In this document: positions 36,413 through 49,951 of the stretch, in pieces | How the letters are laid out: every line of letters starts with the position of its first letter | Numbering within the stretch: the first letter of the stretch is position 1 | Source of the DNA: Nilaparvata lugens | Taxonomy: Eukaryota > Arthropoda > Insecta > Hemiptera > Delphacidae | Assembly: GCF_014356525.2 (NCBI RefSeq) | Contig: NC_052508.1 | Coordinates: 41,891,358 to 41,955,357 of the forward strand | Direction: 5' to 3' | DNA length: 64,000 nucleotides | Notes under the pieces: model-generated | The model's input: only the letters and a program-made list of their open reading frames with translations | What the model was told of the DNA's origin: nothing | The model's database searches: none | Position numbers and translations under genes: made by a program

Positions 36413-36670
36413 CACAGAGACAAATTCTCACAGAGACAAGTAGTGTTTTTGAACGATATTAGTGTCACAGAGACAAGTTTCACATGAGCAAGTACTTCTA
36501 TAAATGTCAGTCTCATAGGAACCAGTTCCCACAGAGACAAGCAGTTTCATAGAGACAAGGTCTCCGTCCAAACTAGTAGTGCTATAAATGGTAGTCTCAC
36601 AGAAGCAAGTTTTCACTGGAACAAGGTGTATCACAGAAGCAAGTACAGTGTCGTAGAGATAAGTTAGCGA
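36413..36670. repeat. Degenerate minisatellite built on CACAGAGACAAG
   Basis: The word CACAGAGACAAG or close variants (CATAGAGACAAG, CACAGAAGCAAG) recurs about eight times at irregular spacing. Confidence 0.75.
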
Positions 36671-39581
36671 ATGTAGGAAGAAGTTAGGCGTGTTGCCTAC
36701 ATCTGAACTTGAAGGCACTCCATTATTTGTTCTAGTAAATTGAATGTGTGCTGTTTTTCAATCATCTAGGTATATGATTATGATTAAAGGTTTATCATAA
36801 AAGATAGGGATGGGTTGGTAACCTATTAGAATGAGATAGAAGATAGATAGAATTATGAAGATAAATAAATTGAGCTCTATGCAAATGTAATATATTTCTA
36901 CCAAACTTCAAGATAACTATTCCAATATATCTAATAAGTATATATTTGACCATCAACCCGAAAGAATAATCAATATGGATATGGAATGGAATATATAAAA
37001 GCTAAATACCTACCACTGACCTATTCATCACCGCTTCTTAAAAACCACATGGCCAAAATGGTTTTTCATTATAATTCCTTCTTTCGTAATAAATTATTTA
37101 TGCTTTTGTACTCCTGAGCGAAGCTCGCTCCCCTATATTATGATCTAATCATCGTCTTCTTCTTCCGAGCTGCGGTCTCGAATAGTGAATTCAAATTGAT
37201 ATAATACTAACTTCAGGCAGTCACAGAGTATTGCGTTAACACCAATAGATTCTATAGATTCTATTACATTGGACATAACTTATCATACACATGATGAACA
37301 TATGTGTTTTTCAAGTGCCGTTCAATCTATAATAATCTGTGAGAATTAAGTTATTAACATTTTGTTAATAACTTTGGTGTAAACGCAGCTTTATATGCCA
37401 AGATTTATCATGGCGTTCCGAGTTACGGATAATAATGTCAATGAAAAACTTCATTTTCCTCATGAAATCTTTCTGAAAGCGTTTTTCATGTTACAAAATG
37501 AAAATCCCAGTGAAAAACAAAAAGTGCCACTTGATAATTCCCAAATCATCTTTTTTTTTCAATCGTAGCTCTGATTCAACTGAGCAATAACTTTCTGAAC
37601 TTACTGAGTTAATAAAGTATCATTTACAATTATCATGAGCGCAATGGAACTTGGGATTCCATCAATTCAGAATAAGTATTATACCGGTATTCAGTTTTAC
37701 AGGATTGAAGTAGTGCAACATTTAGATTAGAACACCAATAGATTTTATTTGTAACGAAGTAAGTTCTTCACTTTCATATCAAAGTTCTACTTTTTCCATT
37801 ATGATATAGTATATTGACAACTACTAAAACGATGTCTGGTAGCCCTGGTAATTTAATGTTAATTAAAGAAGCCGTGACATTATAACAATGACTTTATTCC
37901 TAGTAGATAGCATGTCTGGTAGATGGCTGAATATTCTCGTTACCACATTGCAAAGGATGTTCAGTGAGGTTGTAATGTTATTTTTCCGTAACATGTGCCC
38001 TGCTTGGCCGCAGTCGGTAGGGCAGAGATTTTTGAATATATATGATATTTTTCGTGACTCCTGAAAGAAAAATAGCACCAGTTTCTTACCAGCTCTTCTA
38101 GGAACTCAAACAATTCTCTGCTATCACTGGCTGCAAACATCGGCCGCTTTAACAGTTCACAGTTTTTGTGACTGATTTGGTAGACTCCACAGATATACTG
38201 TGACACGTACACGTACACGTACTGGACGTACTTGACTGTAGTTAGAGAATACTGTTACTAATAATTTTAACCTAACATTTGTTTAATACTTTATTATTTT
38301 CTTTCTCATTCTCAAATACTGATTTCACTAACTCGAAAAATGTTATTTCAATAGATGTAACCTATTCAATTTTACTTCATAAATTACAGTAAATTCCACT
38401 ACTTAATAATTCAATTAAATAAAAATTGTAACTCAAACCTCATTCACGTAATAAGAAGCCTAAATAATGTACTGTGTGAATCCCCGATTGCTTCAATAGA
38501 GCAAACTGAATTTCCTCTCAAATAAAGTACCGTAACTAAACAAAAGCCAAAAATAGTAAATCTATAATATAAAAATACATATACAATTTTGGTTGAGGTC
38601 AACCGAATTACTCACGCGTGGTTTCAGTGTATAAAGTCATAGATATCTGAATTGGTTGTAGCATGAAATGGTTTAATTCTACTCTACACAGGTCGAAGCG
38701 GATATTCATTGGCAAGCTGCTTTGTAGGTTTGTAAACATTGCATCTTGCAACAGTCGCTCGTGGCTCGGGCCTGGACGGGGCACGACCGACAAAATTCGT
38801 TTTCGTTTTTCTATTTTTCGCCTGTTTTGATCTTGTCTTATAACTATATTTTATGGTGTATATGTATACTATACTGTGTATGCTATCTACTATTGAAATA
38901 CTGCTCTGCTCTTTCATGTGCAATTTTCCTTCCTGATTCCATGTGCAATTTTCACGATTTATAGAGCCTAATATCAATAAAATAGACTGAATCCTTAATC
39001 CCTGTCAACAATATATTCATTTAGATTGAGCCCATTGATAAACTGTTTGATCTAAGTAATGATCATAATATAAAGTCTTTCTAAGATAAATAGATAAATA
39101 AATACGAAATTGTTGTTCGTCCGTAAATATTGCAGCAGAATTATTGTTTTCATTGAAGTAAATTGTTGAACTATATTTCCTCCTAATTCATAGAATGAAA
39201 CCTTTCTTTTTTTTGGTCTTCCCATTGTTCTTCACCACTGATACGTACATTCAGGTGAAAAATTAATTCTTCTCGTCTATAATCACTATCTAAATTGTCC
39301 TTGATAACAATAGAACTTTTTGTGTAGTTCAAATTTTGTAATAACTTCGTTGACTCGAAACTATTAATTATATAAAACAAATAGTAATAGTATCTGCATG
39401 CATGTTCAAGGCTAACAGTTGAAATTTAATCCATTGAGCAATATTGTAAAAATTCAATAGTAATAAGCAATAAGAATAAGGAGCACAAATTAATCAGTAG
39501 TGATTCAATAGATGACTGCATAGCTTCTTCCACTCTGATTATATTTGTGTTCAGTCATTTGTCACTCTTAATTTTCAAAAA
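36671..39581. other. Gene-free AT-rich DNA
   Basis: No gene on either strand. A short CACGTA repeat lies at 38201-38222. The stretch around 38690-38790 is locally GC-richer but has no frame of note. Confidence 0.5.
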
Positions 39582-41605
39582 ATGTCTGCCCTCACATACA
39601 AAAATGCGAGAAACAACACATGCATCTACCACGAAAAGCAGTGCTTTAGAAAAAGTTATAATCTAAGCAATAGTGACCTTGTATGGAGATGTATTATTAA
39701 GGGTTGTACAAGCTCAATAACAACTGATTCGGTGTGTGGGAAGATTAAAGCGTGCACCGGCAAACATTCCAATCATGCAACACCTGCTACTCCATCGAAG
39801 CTTATTAATTATAATGAGGAAGTAGAAAATGTGAAAATTCCGAAAATTACAAAAATATCAAACTTTGAAAATAGAATGTCTCTTGATTCAGTAATAAATA
39901 AGGACCGGAAAATTGATTCATGTGACGTGGGATGTCAAACAGACGATTTGGTTCTTGTTCATAGGGTTTCTTGATGCACTCATACAAGAAATCCGAAATC
40001 TCAAGTGCAAACCCAGTAATGTTAATGCAGTAGGTTCCAATGGAATCATCACTGAACGCTGGCTGAGTGATTCAGAAATCTGGAACGAGCTGAGGGATCT
40101 GCACGAGGCAAAAGATGTCCTTATATTACATCCAATTATTTTCACACAAATCATGCTTGCCAATAACGATAATGATTCCGTTGATAGTATAGAAAATTTG
40201 AACCCTTTTGACTATAAATTAATATTGGCCCCAATCTCAAACTCCAAAATAGACACTGTGAATGGTGGAAATACTGTAGGATCTCACTGGAGTCTGATAG
40301 CTGTAAAGCTGCCTGACAAAGTCTTCTTACATTTTGACTTTGCATCCGGATTGAACAATGATTCAGCAACTGTTTTCTATGAAAGGCTCTCCAAATTGAT
40401 GAATATAGTGAGCACATCACCTTCAAACAATCCCAGTGTAGGCAGCAGGAAGATTTTCACTCATGTGGTTGGGAAGTTGTAAAAATGCTAAACTCCTGGT
40501 GAACCTATTGAGAAAGAATCCAGAGATTCTAGCTGGGAATAAATGGTTGGACTTGAATATTGATTTTCCAAGTAGGCCTAATATTGCAAGTGAGGCTGAT
40601 GAGAATGATTTTGTTGAGGAGTCGAACATTCTCAAAATCAAGATCAAAAAGCAGCGAAAGCGGATTCAGAAGTTAATTAAAAATACAATTATGCTGAACC
40701 AAGAAATGAAAAAGCTCAGCTCCACATCACAGTTCAATAAAATCACGCTGAGGGACAACGCACTCACAGAATCAAACACTAATCCTCATCTTAGAAATGT
40801 AATAATATTAGCCGACAGTCAAGGTAGAAATCTGAGTTGCCAGCTACAGAATTATCTGCCAAAAAATCATGGATGCTGTGGCTTAGTATATCCTGGCGCT
40901 TCATTAGCTGAAATTAATAATAAATATATTCACAATTCAGAGCTTTACCCTAACCATAAAACCTGCTTAGTTGTCGTGGGCGTAACCAACATTTTCACAG
41001 AAACCTCCACAATATCAGATGTAGAATTATACATACTATCTCTCAGGTATTTCATTTCAAGACATAACGGCATTCAAATAGTCCTTTCTGACATACCATA
41101 CCGCTACGATCTGGCAGAAGGGTCACACCAAAATAATCTCATCCGGAAGGCAAACCTACACATAAGTAAGTTATGTCACACTAACTCAATAAAGCTGATC
41201 GAACTATGTAGCCTGCCACGCTATTACCACACAAAACTCGGGTTGCATTTGAACAGAATGGGAAAAGGTTATATTGTGAAGGAAATCCTACATGCTACTC
41301 TTCACATTGATGGCCACTTCCATCCTGATGAGACGGATATACAGGTAGAGGACTTGGAAAAGGATAGAAGAGATCTATGTACTGACACTGATGGACTCAC
41401 ATGCAAACAAAACCTTAGAACAAGAGTAACATTCCAAAAAACTTCTCAACTCCTGCAAACAGCCTTACACATCGAAAGTATTAAACAAAAAACAGGCATT
41501 GAGCACAAACAAAAACCCAAACGAACCAAAAAACAGAAAATTGAAGATGTTTTTCCTAAACATACAAAGAGGCCTTCAGGAAAAAATAGATCAGCTGGTT
41601 ATTGA
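39582..41605 (+). pseudogene. LINE-3 ORF1: FLYWCH finger, Ulp1-type cysteine protease, SGNH esterase
   Basis: Residues about 10-65 from the ATG at 39582 form a FLYWCH finger (FRKSYN, LVWRCIIKGC, KHSNH), then a DVGCQTDD motif. A frameshift near 39960 leads to an Ulp1/sentrin-protease-like domain: WLSDSEIW, LAPISN, catalytic His in GSHWSLIAV, Asp in LHFDFASGLN and, in a third frame at about 40441-40490, QQEDFHSCGWEVV with the catalytic Gln and Cys (Cys codon 40464-40466). After a further shift come a coiled coil (KIKIKKQRKRIQKL) and an SGNH esterase with ADSQGRN, LVVVGVTN and YYHTKLGLHLNRMGKGY. The 3' third is a long open frame (40463-41605). The catalytic residues of both enzymes can be read, but frameshifts break the chain. 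Confidence 0.75.
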
Positions 41606-41630
41606 ATTGGACAAGATAAGACCTCACTTC

Positions 41631-41776
41631 CTATTTCATTTCATTTCATAATTTCTTTATTCATAAATTTGTACATTGTATACAATGAATAGTGTCATAA
41701 ATATATATCTTTGATTAGATACAATCAAAATAAAATACATAAATGAAATATCTACAGAATACAACAATACAAACAT
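41631..41776 (-). mobile_element. Minus-strand LINE 3' end, left piece
   Basis: Begins with an ATGAA-type tail in reverse (ATTTCATTTCATTTCATAAT) and is 3' UTR-like. The rest of this fragment is at 60439-61080, beyond the gypsy-type element. Its tail matches that of LINE-3, so it is probably the same or a close family. Confidence 0.65.
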
Positions 41777-43500
41777 TGTCACGATGTATATCGTAACTAG
41801 AGAAAAGAATTGAGTTTAGGGCTCATTTATTTGACGCTCAGTTATCTTTGATAGAATCAAAGGGGTCAACGTGCAAGCCAGCCGCTGGCCTACCGCTCAG
41901 CGGTGCTGCGCATCCTCTCTCCCCTCCCTCTCGGTCACTGAGGGAGGCCCGAGAAAGGCTAGCAGGAGGCAGTCGAGTTCGGAAAGCCAGTGCGAGCGGT
42001 CGAGTGAGGTGAGAAGGAAGCAGCGTGCAGCTAGCAACATCACAGTACGTCTCGTACTAGAGTGAACTCCGAATCCTTCAGCGACCGGGAGTTGTGTTTG
42101 AGACTAAAGACGATTAGCCTCAACACTGTAAGCTCCATTGCTCAACATCCGTTTGGGTGAGTGCTGATCAACGTTTAACACGTATTTAGACGACGGGCTA
42201 CCAGTTTCGTCCAACGGAAACACGTCAGGTTTTGGACGAAATCTGACTACACATTGGTACATCACCAGCGGTGCATCGAGGTGCAAGAGGACCTTTAGAA
42301 AGGCTAGGTATTCCCATAAAGAATTTCGTAATCCCAAAATACGTAATCCTATAAAGCCTTTCCAGCGACTCCGCGACCGATCCGGATCCCAGGAGAACAC
42401 CCGGTGCTCGAGGACTTAGACTCCGCATCTACGGGAGAAGTCCAGCAAACGGGCCCCCGCAACGAGTCGATCCCATTCCGAATTGAAGAAGGACCTTTAG
42501 AAAGGCTAGGGAAAGCCTTTCCAGCGACTCCGCGACCGATCCGGACCCCAGGAGAACACCCGGTGCTCGAGGACTTAGACTCCACGTCTGCGGGAGAAGT
42601 CCAGCGAACGGGCCCCCGCAACGAGTCGATTCCATTCCGAATCGAAAGAGGACCTCAACTAAGGCCAGGGAAGGCCTTTGCGAGAACTCCGCAACCGATC
42701 CGGACCCCAGGAGGACACTTAGTGTCCGGCGACTAGGACTTAGAAAAGTCTGGAGCGCGAGCCGGCGCAACGTGCTGATTCCATTCCGAATCGAAAGAGG
42801 ACCTTTAGAAAGGCTAGGGAAAGCCTTTCCAGCGACTCCGCGACCGATCCGGACCCCAGGAGAACACCCGGTGCTCGAGGACTTAGACTCCGCGTCTGCA
42901 GGAGAAGTCCAGCGAACGGGCCCCCGCAACGAGTCGATTCCATTCCGAATCGAAAGAGGACCTCAACTAAGGCCAGGGAAGGCCTTTGCGAGAACTCCGC
43001 GACCGATCCGGACCCCAGGAGGACACCTGGTGCCCGGCGACTAGGACTTAGAAAAGTCTGGAGCGCGAGCCGCCGCAACATACTGATTCCATACGGAATC
43101 GAAAGAGGACCTCTAGAAAGGCTAAGGAAAGCCTTTGCCAGAGCCCCGAGATTAATCCGGACCCCGGGAAGACACCCGGTGCCCGAGGACCAAGACTTAG
43201 TCCCGACACGAAGATCTTTCTCATGGCTGACACTGCAACGTTTCTACTCCCTTCATTCCGCGACCAACCCTGTTTGGCAGTGTGAAAGCACGGCCCCTCT
43301 TTCCTAAAAGAGGGAAACATTTCTCCAAAACACTCAAGACCCTGTTTCAACCCCCGACTCGAACGAGGGTGGTTGACGGACGCCCCACCAAGACTCCCGT
43401 CCCCCGCTGCGGCCCACCCCAGTCGCCGACCGAGTTTAGCCGTCCCAGAGCGACACTAGGAACTCTAGTAGAGGAAGGTGTGGGCAAAAATCTACTCAGA
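41777..43500 (+). repeat. 5' LTR of the gypsy-type element
   Basis: Starts TGTCACGATGTATATCG and ends CTACTCAG(A). Its last 1.33 kb (from 42171) matches the 3' LTR at 59311-60438; the first 394 bases have no counterpart there. It contains six roughly 150-160-base subrepeats at about 42287, 42489, 42648, 42796, 42956 and 43107, each carrying GAGGACCT and a GATCCGGACCCCAGGA-like word. Confidence 0.8.
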
Positions 43501-43504
43501 AGAT

Positions 43505-43523
43505 TGGCACACGAACGTGGGGA
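43505..43523 (+). other. Putative primer-binding site
   Basis: TGGCACACGAACGTGGGGA lies five bases after the LTR end. It resembles the complement of a lysine-type tRNA 3' end (TGGCGCCCAACGTGGGG) with one extra base and some changes. Assignment to a tRNA is tentative. Confidence 0.45.
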
Positions 43524-43548
43524 CCAAGGCAGGAGGAGAAAAGCAGCA

Positions 43549-43843
43549 ATGAGTGCAGAAGAGGAATGTAATCGTGCCGGAGAAGACCAGGAGGCGCGAG
43601 AGGATAGCAGCGATCCAGGAGTGTCCTGGATTTACAAACTCCACCGGAAAGAAGCAGTGGATCTAGCAGCATCAGCAGGGCTACCTACAACAGGTACAAT
43701 GGCGGAGCTAAGGAAGGTTCTTGTGGACCATCACAGGAAGACGGCAGAGGGAGCCAGCAACCCGAACCAGGCTAGCAATGGAGCTAGCACAAGCTACCAT
43801 GAGGCGGAAGAAGCAACGTCTCTATGGCCTCCTGTAGAGGATG
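43549..43843 (+). pseudogene. gag N-terminal part with SAP-like motif
   Basis: The ATG at 43549 starts MSAEEECNRAGEDQEARED. Residues about 26-65 (VSWIYKLHRKEAVDLAASAG, then TMAELRKVLVDHH) have a SAP-like helix-turn-helix pattern, suggesting nucleic-acid binding by Gag. The frame runs to GAGGAT (43837-43842), after which the LARD begins. The same GAGGAT recurs at 52144 on the far side, where gag continues in the same frame (EDHQESSRLG), so the insertion preserved the phase. Confidence 0.7.
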
Positions 43844-46035
43844 TGTGCCTTCCGCCAAACATTCAGCAGCAGTGGCGCAGTTGTGTGCCTAAAGAAGATA
43901 ATTTTGAATGAAATTTAGAATTTAGAAATAGGCCAACACATCTAGAAAATACCTGAGTATACCTAATTCATGCAGGTGAACGGGCTAGAGTCAAGAAAAC
44001 TTCAATTAATCTTGCCATGCCTGATTTAATAGGTTTATACTATAGAATAACACTACAATTTGAAATAGTAGAAAAATACAAACAGCTTCAATAAACATTG
44101 GCAACTAAAATCGAACAACAGAAACAACAATTTCATGTTACTTTGGTGACATTCTTCATCTGATTCGGGGGCGCATTACTATCCCCGATTAGATAGCAAT
44201 ACGTCACAAAACCCAACAATATCAGTCATCAAATAACAAGTTAATTCCAACATAAAATTACTCAAGAAAGAAAAGCCCGTTGAACCCAAATTTCGTCGAT
44301 AGTAACCCATATAACCCATATTTCATAATAATTTTGAATCCCCACTTTTGATTGACATTCTCGAATGAACCTTTGTTTCACTACACTGCACTTTCGTTGG
44401 TCTGTACGTTGCTTTATCGTCGGGGTTACAGTACCTTGTTTTTGGCGGTGAACTTTTACCGGTTGAATTTGGCTTGACGGCGACGTCCTCTTACATCTCT
44501 AGACCTGTTGTCTGAACGGGTGTCTTGAAGCGGTGTTACATAAAATTGTGGAACCAAAGTGGTGGTAGTACATGAAGTTGGTTTGGGGACACACATGAAC
44601 CGCTGTAAATAAATGTATTACAGCATTAATTTCTAACTCTTCCTACAATTCATCAAAAGCTAAAACAGGAGTTTATTAAATTATTCAATTTAGATTTTAT
44701 CTTGACGTTCTGATTTCATTCTCAAAATTGAATTAAAACGGATTTACTTGCCAGAGTGTCATTAATATACAATGCAACTTTATGAAAACACTCGTAATAA
44801 ATTAATATAATGCCTTTAGAAAAATGAATACTTCATTAATTATGATGTTAACTTTTATGATATTTTTTGTTTGGTTTGCAAAATCAAATATAATTTTTCA
44901 TATAGTAGCTCGACTAGTATTATTGGAAACTTGTGCGCTAGCCAACATTTTTTTAATATTAATTTCATGGAAAAGAAAAACTTTCTTCTTTGTCTATTAA
45001 GATTTCTATCTTAAAAATTTACTAAATTATTCGAAAGCCTTAATGACATAAGAAAACAGAGTCTGAAAAATATAAAATTATAAAATGTCATAAACTCAAT
45101 ATGAACATAATCTTAAAAATTTCATTCCAATTTAGAGGCTATCTTCCTGACTTTCAGCAATACTCTACGATAATATATCTCCAGAAACAATAACTCAAAT
45201 GTAACGTAACTGAAAACTTTCTATACTTCTTTAGAAAAAATTTATAAGTATCTTCCATCACTAATAAAATCAAAAGGATTATTCTCAACCGATATTATTA
45301 ACTTGAAAAATAACAGGCTTTGTTGATAAAATCTTTTGATTGAAGTTTCAATTAATTAATTTCCCTAAATTATATTTTAACCTTAGTTTACGTACCTTAG
45401 CGGTTATTTGAAGAAACAATTATTCGTACATGAAGAAGAAACACAATTGAACCTTTCAGGACATGGCACTACTAGTAAATTTAAACTTTAATAAAAAAAC
45501 TTGTTCCTACATTAACTAATTGTATAAACTTATAAACTTGCCCAAAAAGGGGGAAACATATTGACTACATCTTTACTCTTGTAGTGCTCCTAGCAAAGTG
45601 TCCTCCGAAACATAATCTGGTCTCTCGACTGGGGAATCCCCACTACTGTATTTAGAAACAGGTCTCCTATTGGGCGAATGGAATCAATTTGACCAATCGT
45701 CGCGTGGCTTCTAGAGCCTTTGGACCAAATAGTAACTGCAAAATCGGTAGTTTGTTATAATTTCAATGCTTGCTGTTTTCCCACTTATCGCACTCTATGT
45801 CATGACACGAAGGCTAAGTTTTAGAGATAATTCCATAATCTACATTCCTCGACGACTTGGAGCCACAATTTTTAAATATCTATCATGGGAAACTCGAAGT
45901 CATGGCCGTTCATAATAGAGAGAAAAAATAATTTATTTCGCTAACTCACTTACAATAATGGCTCTAGTCTATTGCATATCAAATTTACTATTATAACTTG
46001 GGAAAAGGCCTGAATTGAAAGGAGTGCTCGGCACA
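43844..46035 (+). repeat. LARD left LTR
   Basis: 2192 bases, TGTGCC...GGCACA, collinear with 49952-52141. It contains a short AT-rich hydrophobic frame (44825-44998) that is open in both copies. Confidence 0.8.
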
Positions 46036-49000
46036 CTCCCCCTCCTTACGGTGTGAAACACGCAAAAAGAAATCTAATCAGGATATGTTACCATAGAGGC
46101 ATTCTGTATGATTTGGAGAGTCAAATTTCTGGATTGATAGTAGGATCCAATTTGAAGCGGCTCTCTTCAAAAGAAATCTCTTTAATCATTCCGAAATTCA
46201 GCAAAATGTATAACTAATAGAGATTTGTGGCAAGAGTCTTTAAAACTTTGGCAAGAGTCGGGACAAAACAATATGGGCGTGTCCACTTTTTAAGTAGGCA
46301 TTAAAGATGGACCGAGTATAATAGTCTTTGAATACTTCAATCACTTTATTGAGTCCCTGGTTATTTTCCTGGCAAACTCTAACATGGGAAAACGTTTAAA
46401 AGACAACATAGTTTTAATTGGTCCCATGTTACTCTGCTGTTGTAAAATATGGAGTACGTTGATTATAATAGTAAAGGATAAAACTTTTTCACTCTGCTGA
46501 ATGTATTGAAATCTAACTATCATTACTATAGAGTTGAGAGTGCAACATATTTTTAACAATATAAAGCAATTCAATAGGCAATACTATTCTACATCGACTA
46601 CGATTCAAAGATAATAATGGTTGAAACTGCAACGCTAGCGAGCCATCAGAGAGCAATGACACACGCTTGATGTACATTCCGTAGCTATGAAAATTTCTAT
46701 CCATTATTGTATTCCAGCAGGAAATCTCTATCACTGAATTGTATTAAAGTGAACTAAAACGGAATCAGTTGAACTGAATAAACCTATGATAAGATTATAA
46801 TTGTATTAATCATGGAAGGTAAACTAATAAAGAATAGGGATATCAACAAAATAATATGAAATATAAAGCCAATAGAATATGAAATATGAGGCCTTAGACA
46901 TTATCCTTATTATTTCATGAATGAGAATATATATTATCTAAGGGTACTAACTCCTAACTAGGTAAATGTATAGAAAATTATGATAAATCGTCTTATGCTG
47001 AATAACTTATTATTATTAGAGACATCACATACATACATTGCTACATAGGATATTATGGCTGTTGATAACTTCAAAAATTGATCATCACCCGATTCACCAA
47101 ACAATCAATTATCTACTACCGTGGGAAAACTGTACAATCATTTCATTTACCGCGAGTATGAAATAAAATTAAACCTAATTCACCTACCTAAATAAATCAA
47201 TATTACGAAGTTAATAACATAATTTAATGACTAATCTAGTTGCGCAAGTTATTTACATTCCGGAATTTCTCCTATATACATTATATTGTCACATAACAAA
47301 ATCTTTGACTAATAAACCCTTCATGGACCCGTAATGAATCCTTCCAACAAATACGGTAAATATCTTTATCATAACTCTTTTTCTCTTTTCTCCTTCTCAT
47401 TCATTAGGAATCATCTCGTTGAGTGTATAGGGACAAGGCTACAGAGTGGCGCCATACTCACAAAAACTTATCCAATTATAACTCACGACAAAAAATCTTG
47501 TCTTCAATAGACTGATCTGTTTCCTATTTTTTTCTGATCTGTTTCGAATATTTTTCAACATGACTCAAGCGTGATTTTGCATTATAATATTCCAGTAGGA
47601 AACCTTTACGACAGAATGCTAGTCAAAACAAAACTATGATCGAGTGCCAGGCTATTATTTATCGCAAACTCAAAGTATGTGACATTTTCTCTAAACACTG
47701 GAAGAATAATTCTCAAGGCATGATTTAATAATATGAAAATTCAGCTGGAACAACTATCTTAGCATTGGACTGCTACTGCTTGACTTCTGATTATCAACAT
47801 TATTGAATTCACCAATACACTAACACATTAATAGACTACTATTACACTATTACTGATTCTCAAGTTCACTGACATTTCCAACCTTACTGGAGCCTCCTAT
47901 AATTATTTCTCAACAATAAACTTCATATCCAACTAGTTTCAATTACTCTACTAGATCTTAAAATATCTCAACTTATTCACATGGAAAACTCTCTCACTCT
48001 TCCTTCTCCGTTTTCCTTTGAACTAGACTTTACTGGCCAAAGTAAGATTTCTACTATACTGTTAATTACTTCAATTTAATTTTCCCAACAAAAATTCTAT
48101 TTCCTTTTTGACACGAATTTTCCTACATATTTCTACTTTCATATCCCCAATTAAATTTTTAATCAACCTTTCAACTCTCAACTACAGAATAATTTAAACT
48201 CATGCTTAACTCAAGAGATTTTCCCTTTTCATTTCAAATTCAACTAGAAGAATTTCACTGTTAATTTTATTTTAATTTAACCCGTTCAGTACTGTTCCAA
48301 TATTTATTTCTACTTTCACTGATAACCATTTTAACATTACCTAGGTACTCGAAAAAGTTTCTCTGTTATTTTATTTGTATACCTTAACTAATCACTTTAA
48401 ATATTCATTGTCTAAAACTTTCAATTTTCGTTACCATTCCAAATTTCTAAGCAACTTTAAACTCAATAATACCCCCTTTTTTTTACCAATTATTACTTGT
48501 ATTTTTGCGGCTGACTTTCCTACCAAACATTAACGAACCTTTAGACTGGGCTTCCCTAAACTGCATTACGCTGATTGTTTTCCTTACAATCACTATGAAG
48601 ACTCACTAAATATTCTAGATTTCGGTTTACGTTATTCTACTGACGAGCCCCATAACTCTTGAATGAACCAGACCGTTTACTAGATACCAAAAAAAATCTT
48701 AGCTCACACCACCTTTGGTGCCTTTCGCTAAAATTATACAATTCCACCATACAAATTTGCAAGGTTAGTCACAGCTAAATTCCTTGATTTGTTACATGGA
48801 CAACTATCGGGCAGTGCTCCGTTCTCTCTGGACACGGACCTACACTTGTGCCGATTACCTAAATTCAACAACAACACACACAGGCAGGACATCCCCTTGT
48901 CCTCCTCTAAATCTTGAGTCTCAACTAAACAAACAAAAAAAATCCTCACAGTCTACAGGAAACGTCATCAACACAACAGATCTTTACACTATCACTACGC

Positions 49001-49951
49001 ATGCCTACCACAAAAATCACACCTAAAAAAAAATATTTCCAATAATAAAACTGATTCACCTTTTCGAGAATAAACATTACTGATAAAGGGACTCAACAAC
49101 CTCATCTGAATCAACTTATTTTCATACAAATTCCCAAGGATTTGATTATCGTTTCAACTTTCATCTACAATACCCAATTATTTAGTTTAAACATCTCAAG
49201 GCCAAAACTACTCATCAACTTTTCAAAACTACATATCAACAATAACTAATAAAACAGTTTCCTATTTATTCTCTGATTACCTTCGATCTACCTAAACTTA
49301 TCAAAAAAAAAATTTCCCATTTTCCTCAAACATTCTCCCATAATAATTTCCAAATTTACCTAATTTACTTGGGTTGACCTTCAAAATCTCAATATTCACT
49401 TTCACTACTACTATACTGATATTCAACTACCAGACGTGAGACCAGAATACGTACGTTGACATTACAATAATTTCTATCATCATTCACGGAATTACAGAAT
49501 GCAAAAAATTTATTCAGTACTTAGAATCAGTTATTTCCACCTATGCTAGTTTCTTCTACTAATTTTTATTCTACCATTAAATCTTTTATTTGTCAATAAT
49601 CAATATCAATATAAAGTTTTAGAATACTTTCAACTTAAGCATCAATGATACTTGACTTTATCTTTAAGCACTTCAAAAGATTATCATTTTAATGGTTTAA
49701 CATAACTGAATAACTTTCCTGTTTCATCTACAATTATTTAAACTTCAGAAAAATTGGAGTAGCAACAATAAATTATTCATTCAACTCCAAACCCAAAATA
49801 TTGACAGTTAACACGTTCACAGAATGAATTATTAAGTATCGACTCAGAAAAATTAATCTTAACTAACCAGAATGAGTTAGAAAATTTGACTTTGTTTTTC
49901 AAATTTGAATTTCAGAGATATAGAATGCTCTGAAGCAGAGTGGCGCAGTTG
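46036..49951. other. LARD internal region, noncoding
   Basis: 3.9 kb of strongly AT-rich DNA with no frame above about 80 codons and no recognisable protein domain on either strand. It begins CTCCCCCTCCTTACGG. The last bases (GAAGCAGAGTGGCGCAGTTG) repeat a word found about 60 bases into the LTR. Confidence 0.65.

Noticed and set aside
42225..43081. Overlapping long frames on both strands in the 5' LTR (and 59175-60016 in the 3' LTR)
   Set aside because: They are created by GC-rich subrepeats that happen to lack stops in several frames; the protein text merely repeats and differs between units in non-coding fashion.
43282..43548. Upstream extension of the gag frame
   Set aside because: It lies in the LTR and primer-binding region; the natural start is the ATG at 43549.
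43844..43883. First 40 bases of the LARD LTR read as gag coding (VCLPPNIQQQW)
   Set aside because: The same text begins the right repeat at 49952, so it belongs to the LTR; gag ends at GAGGAT (43842).
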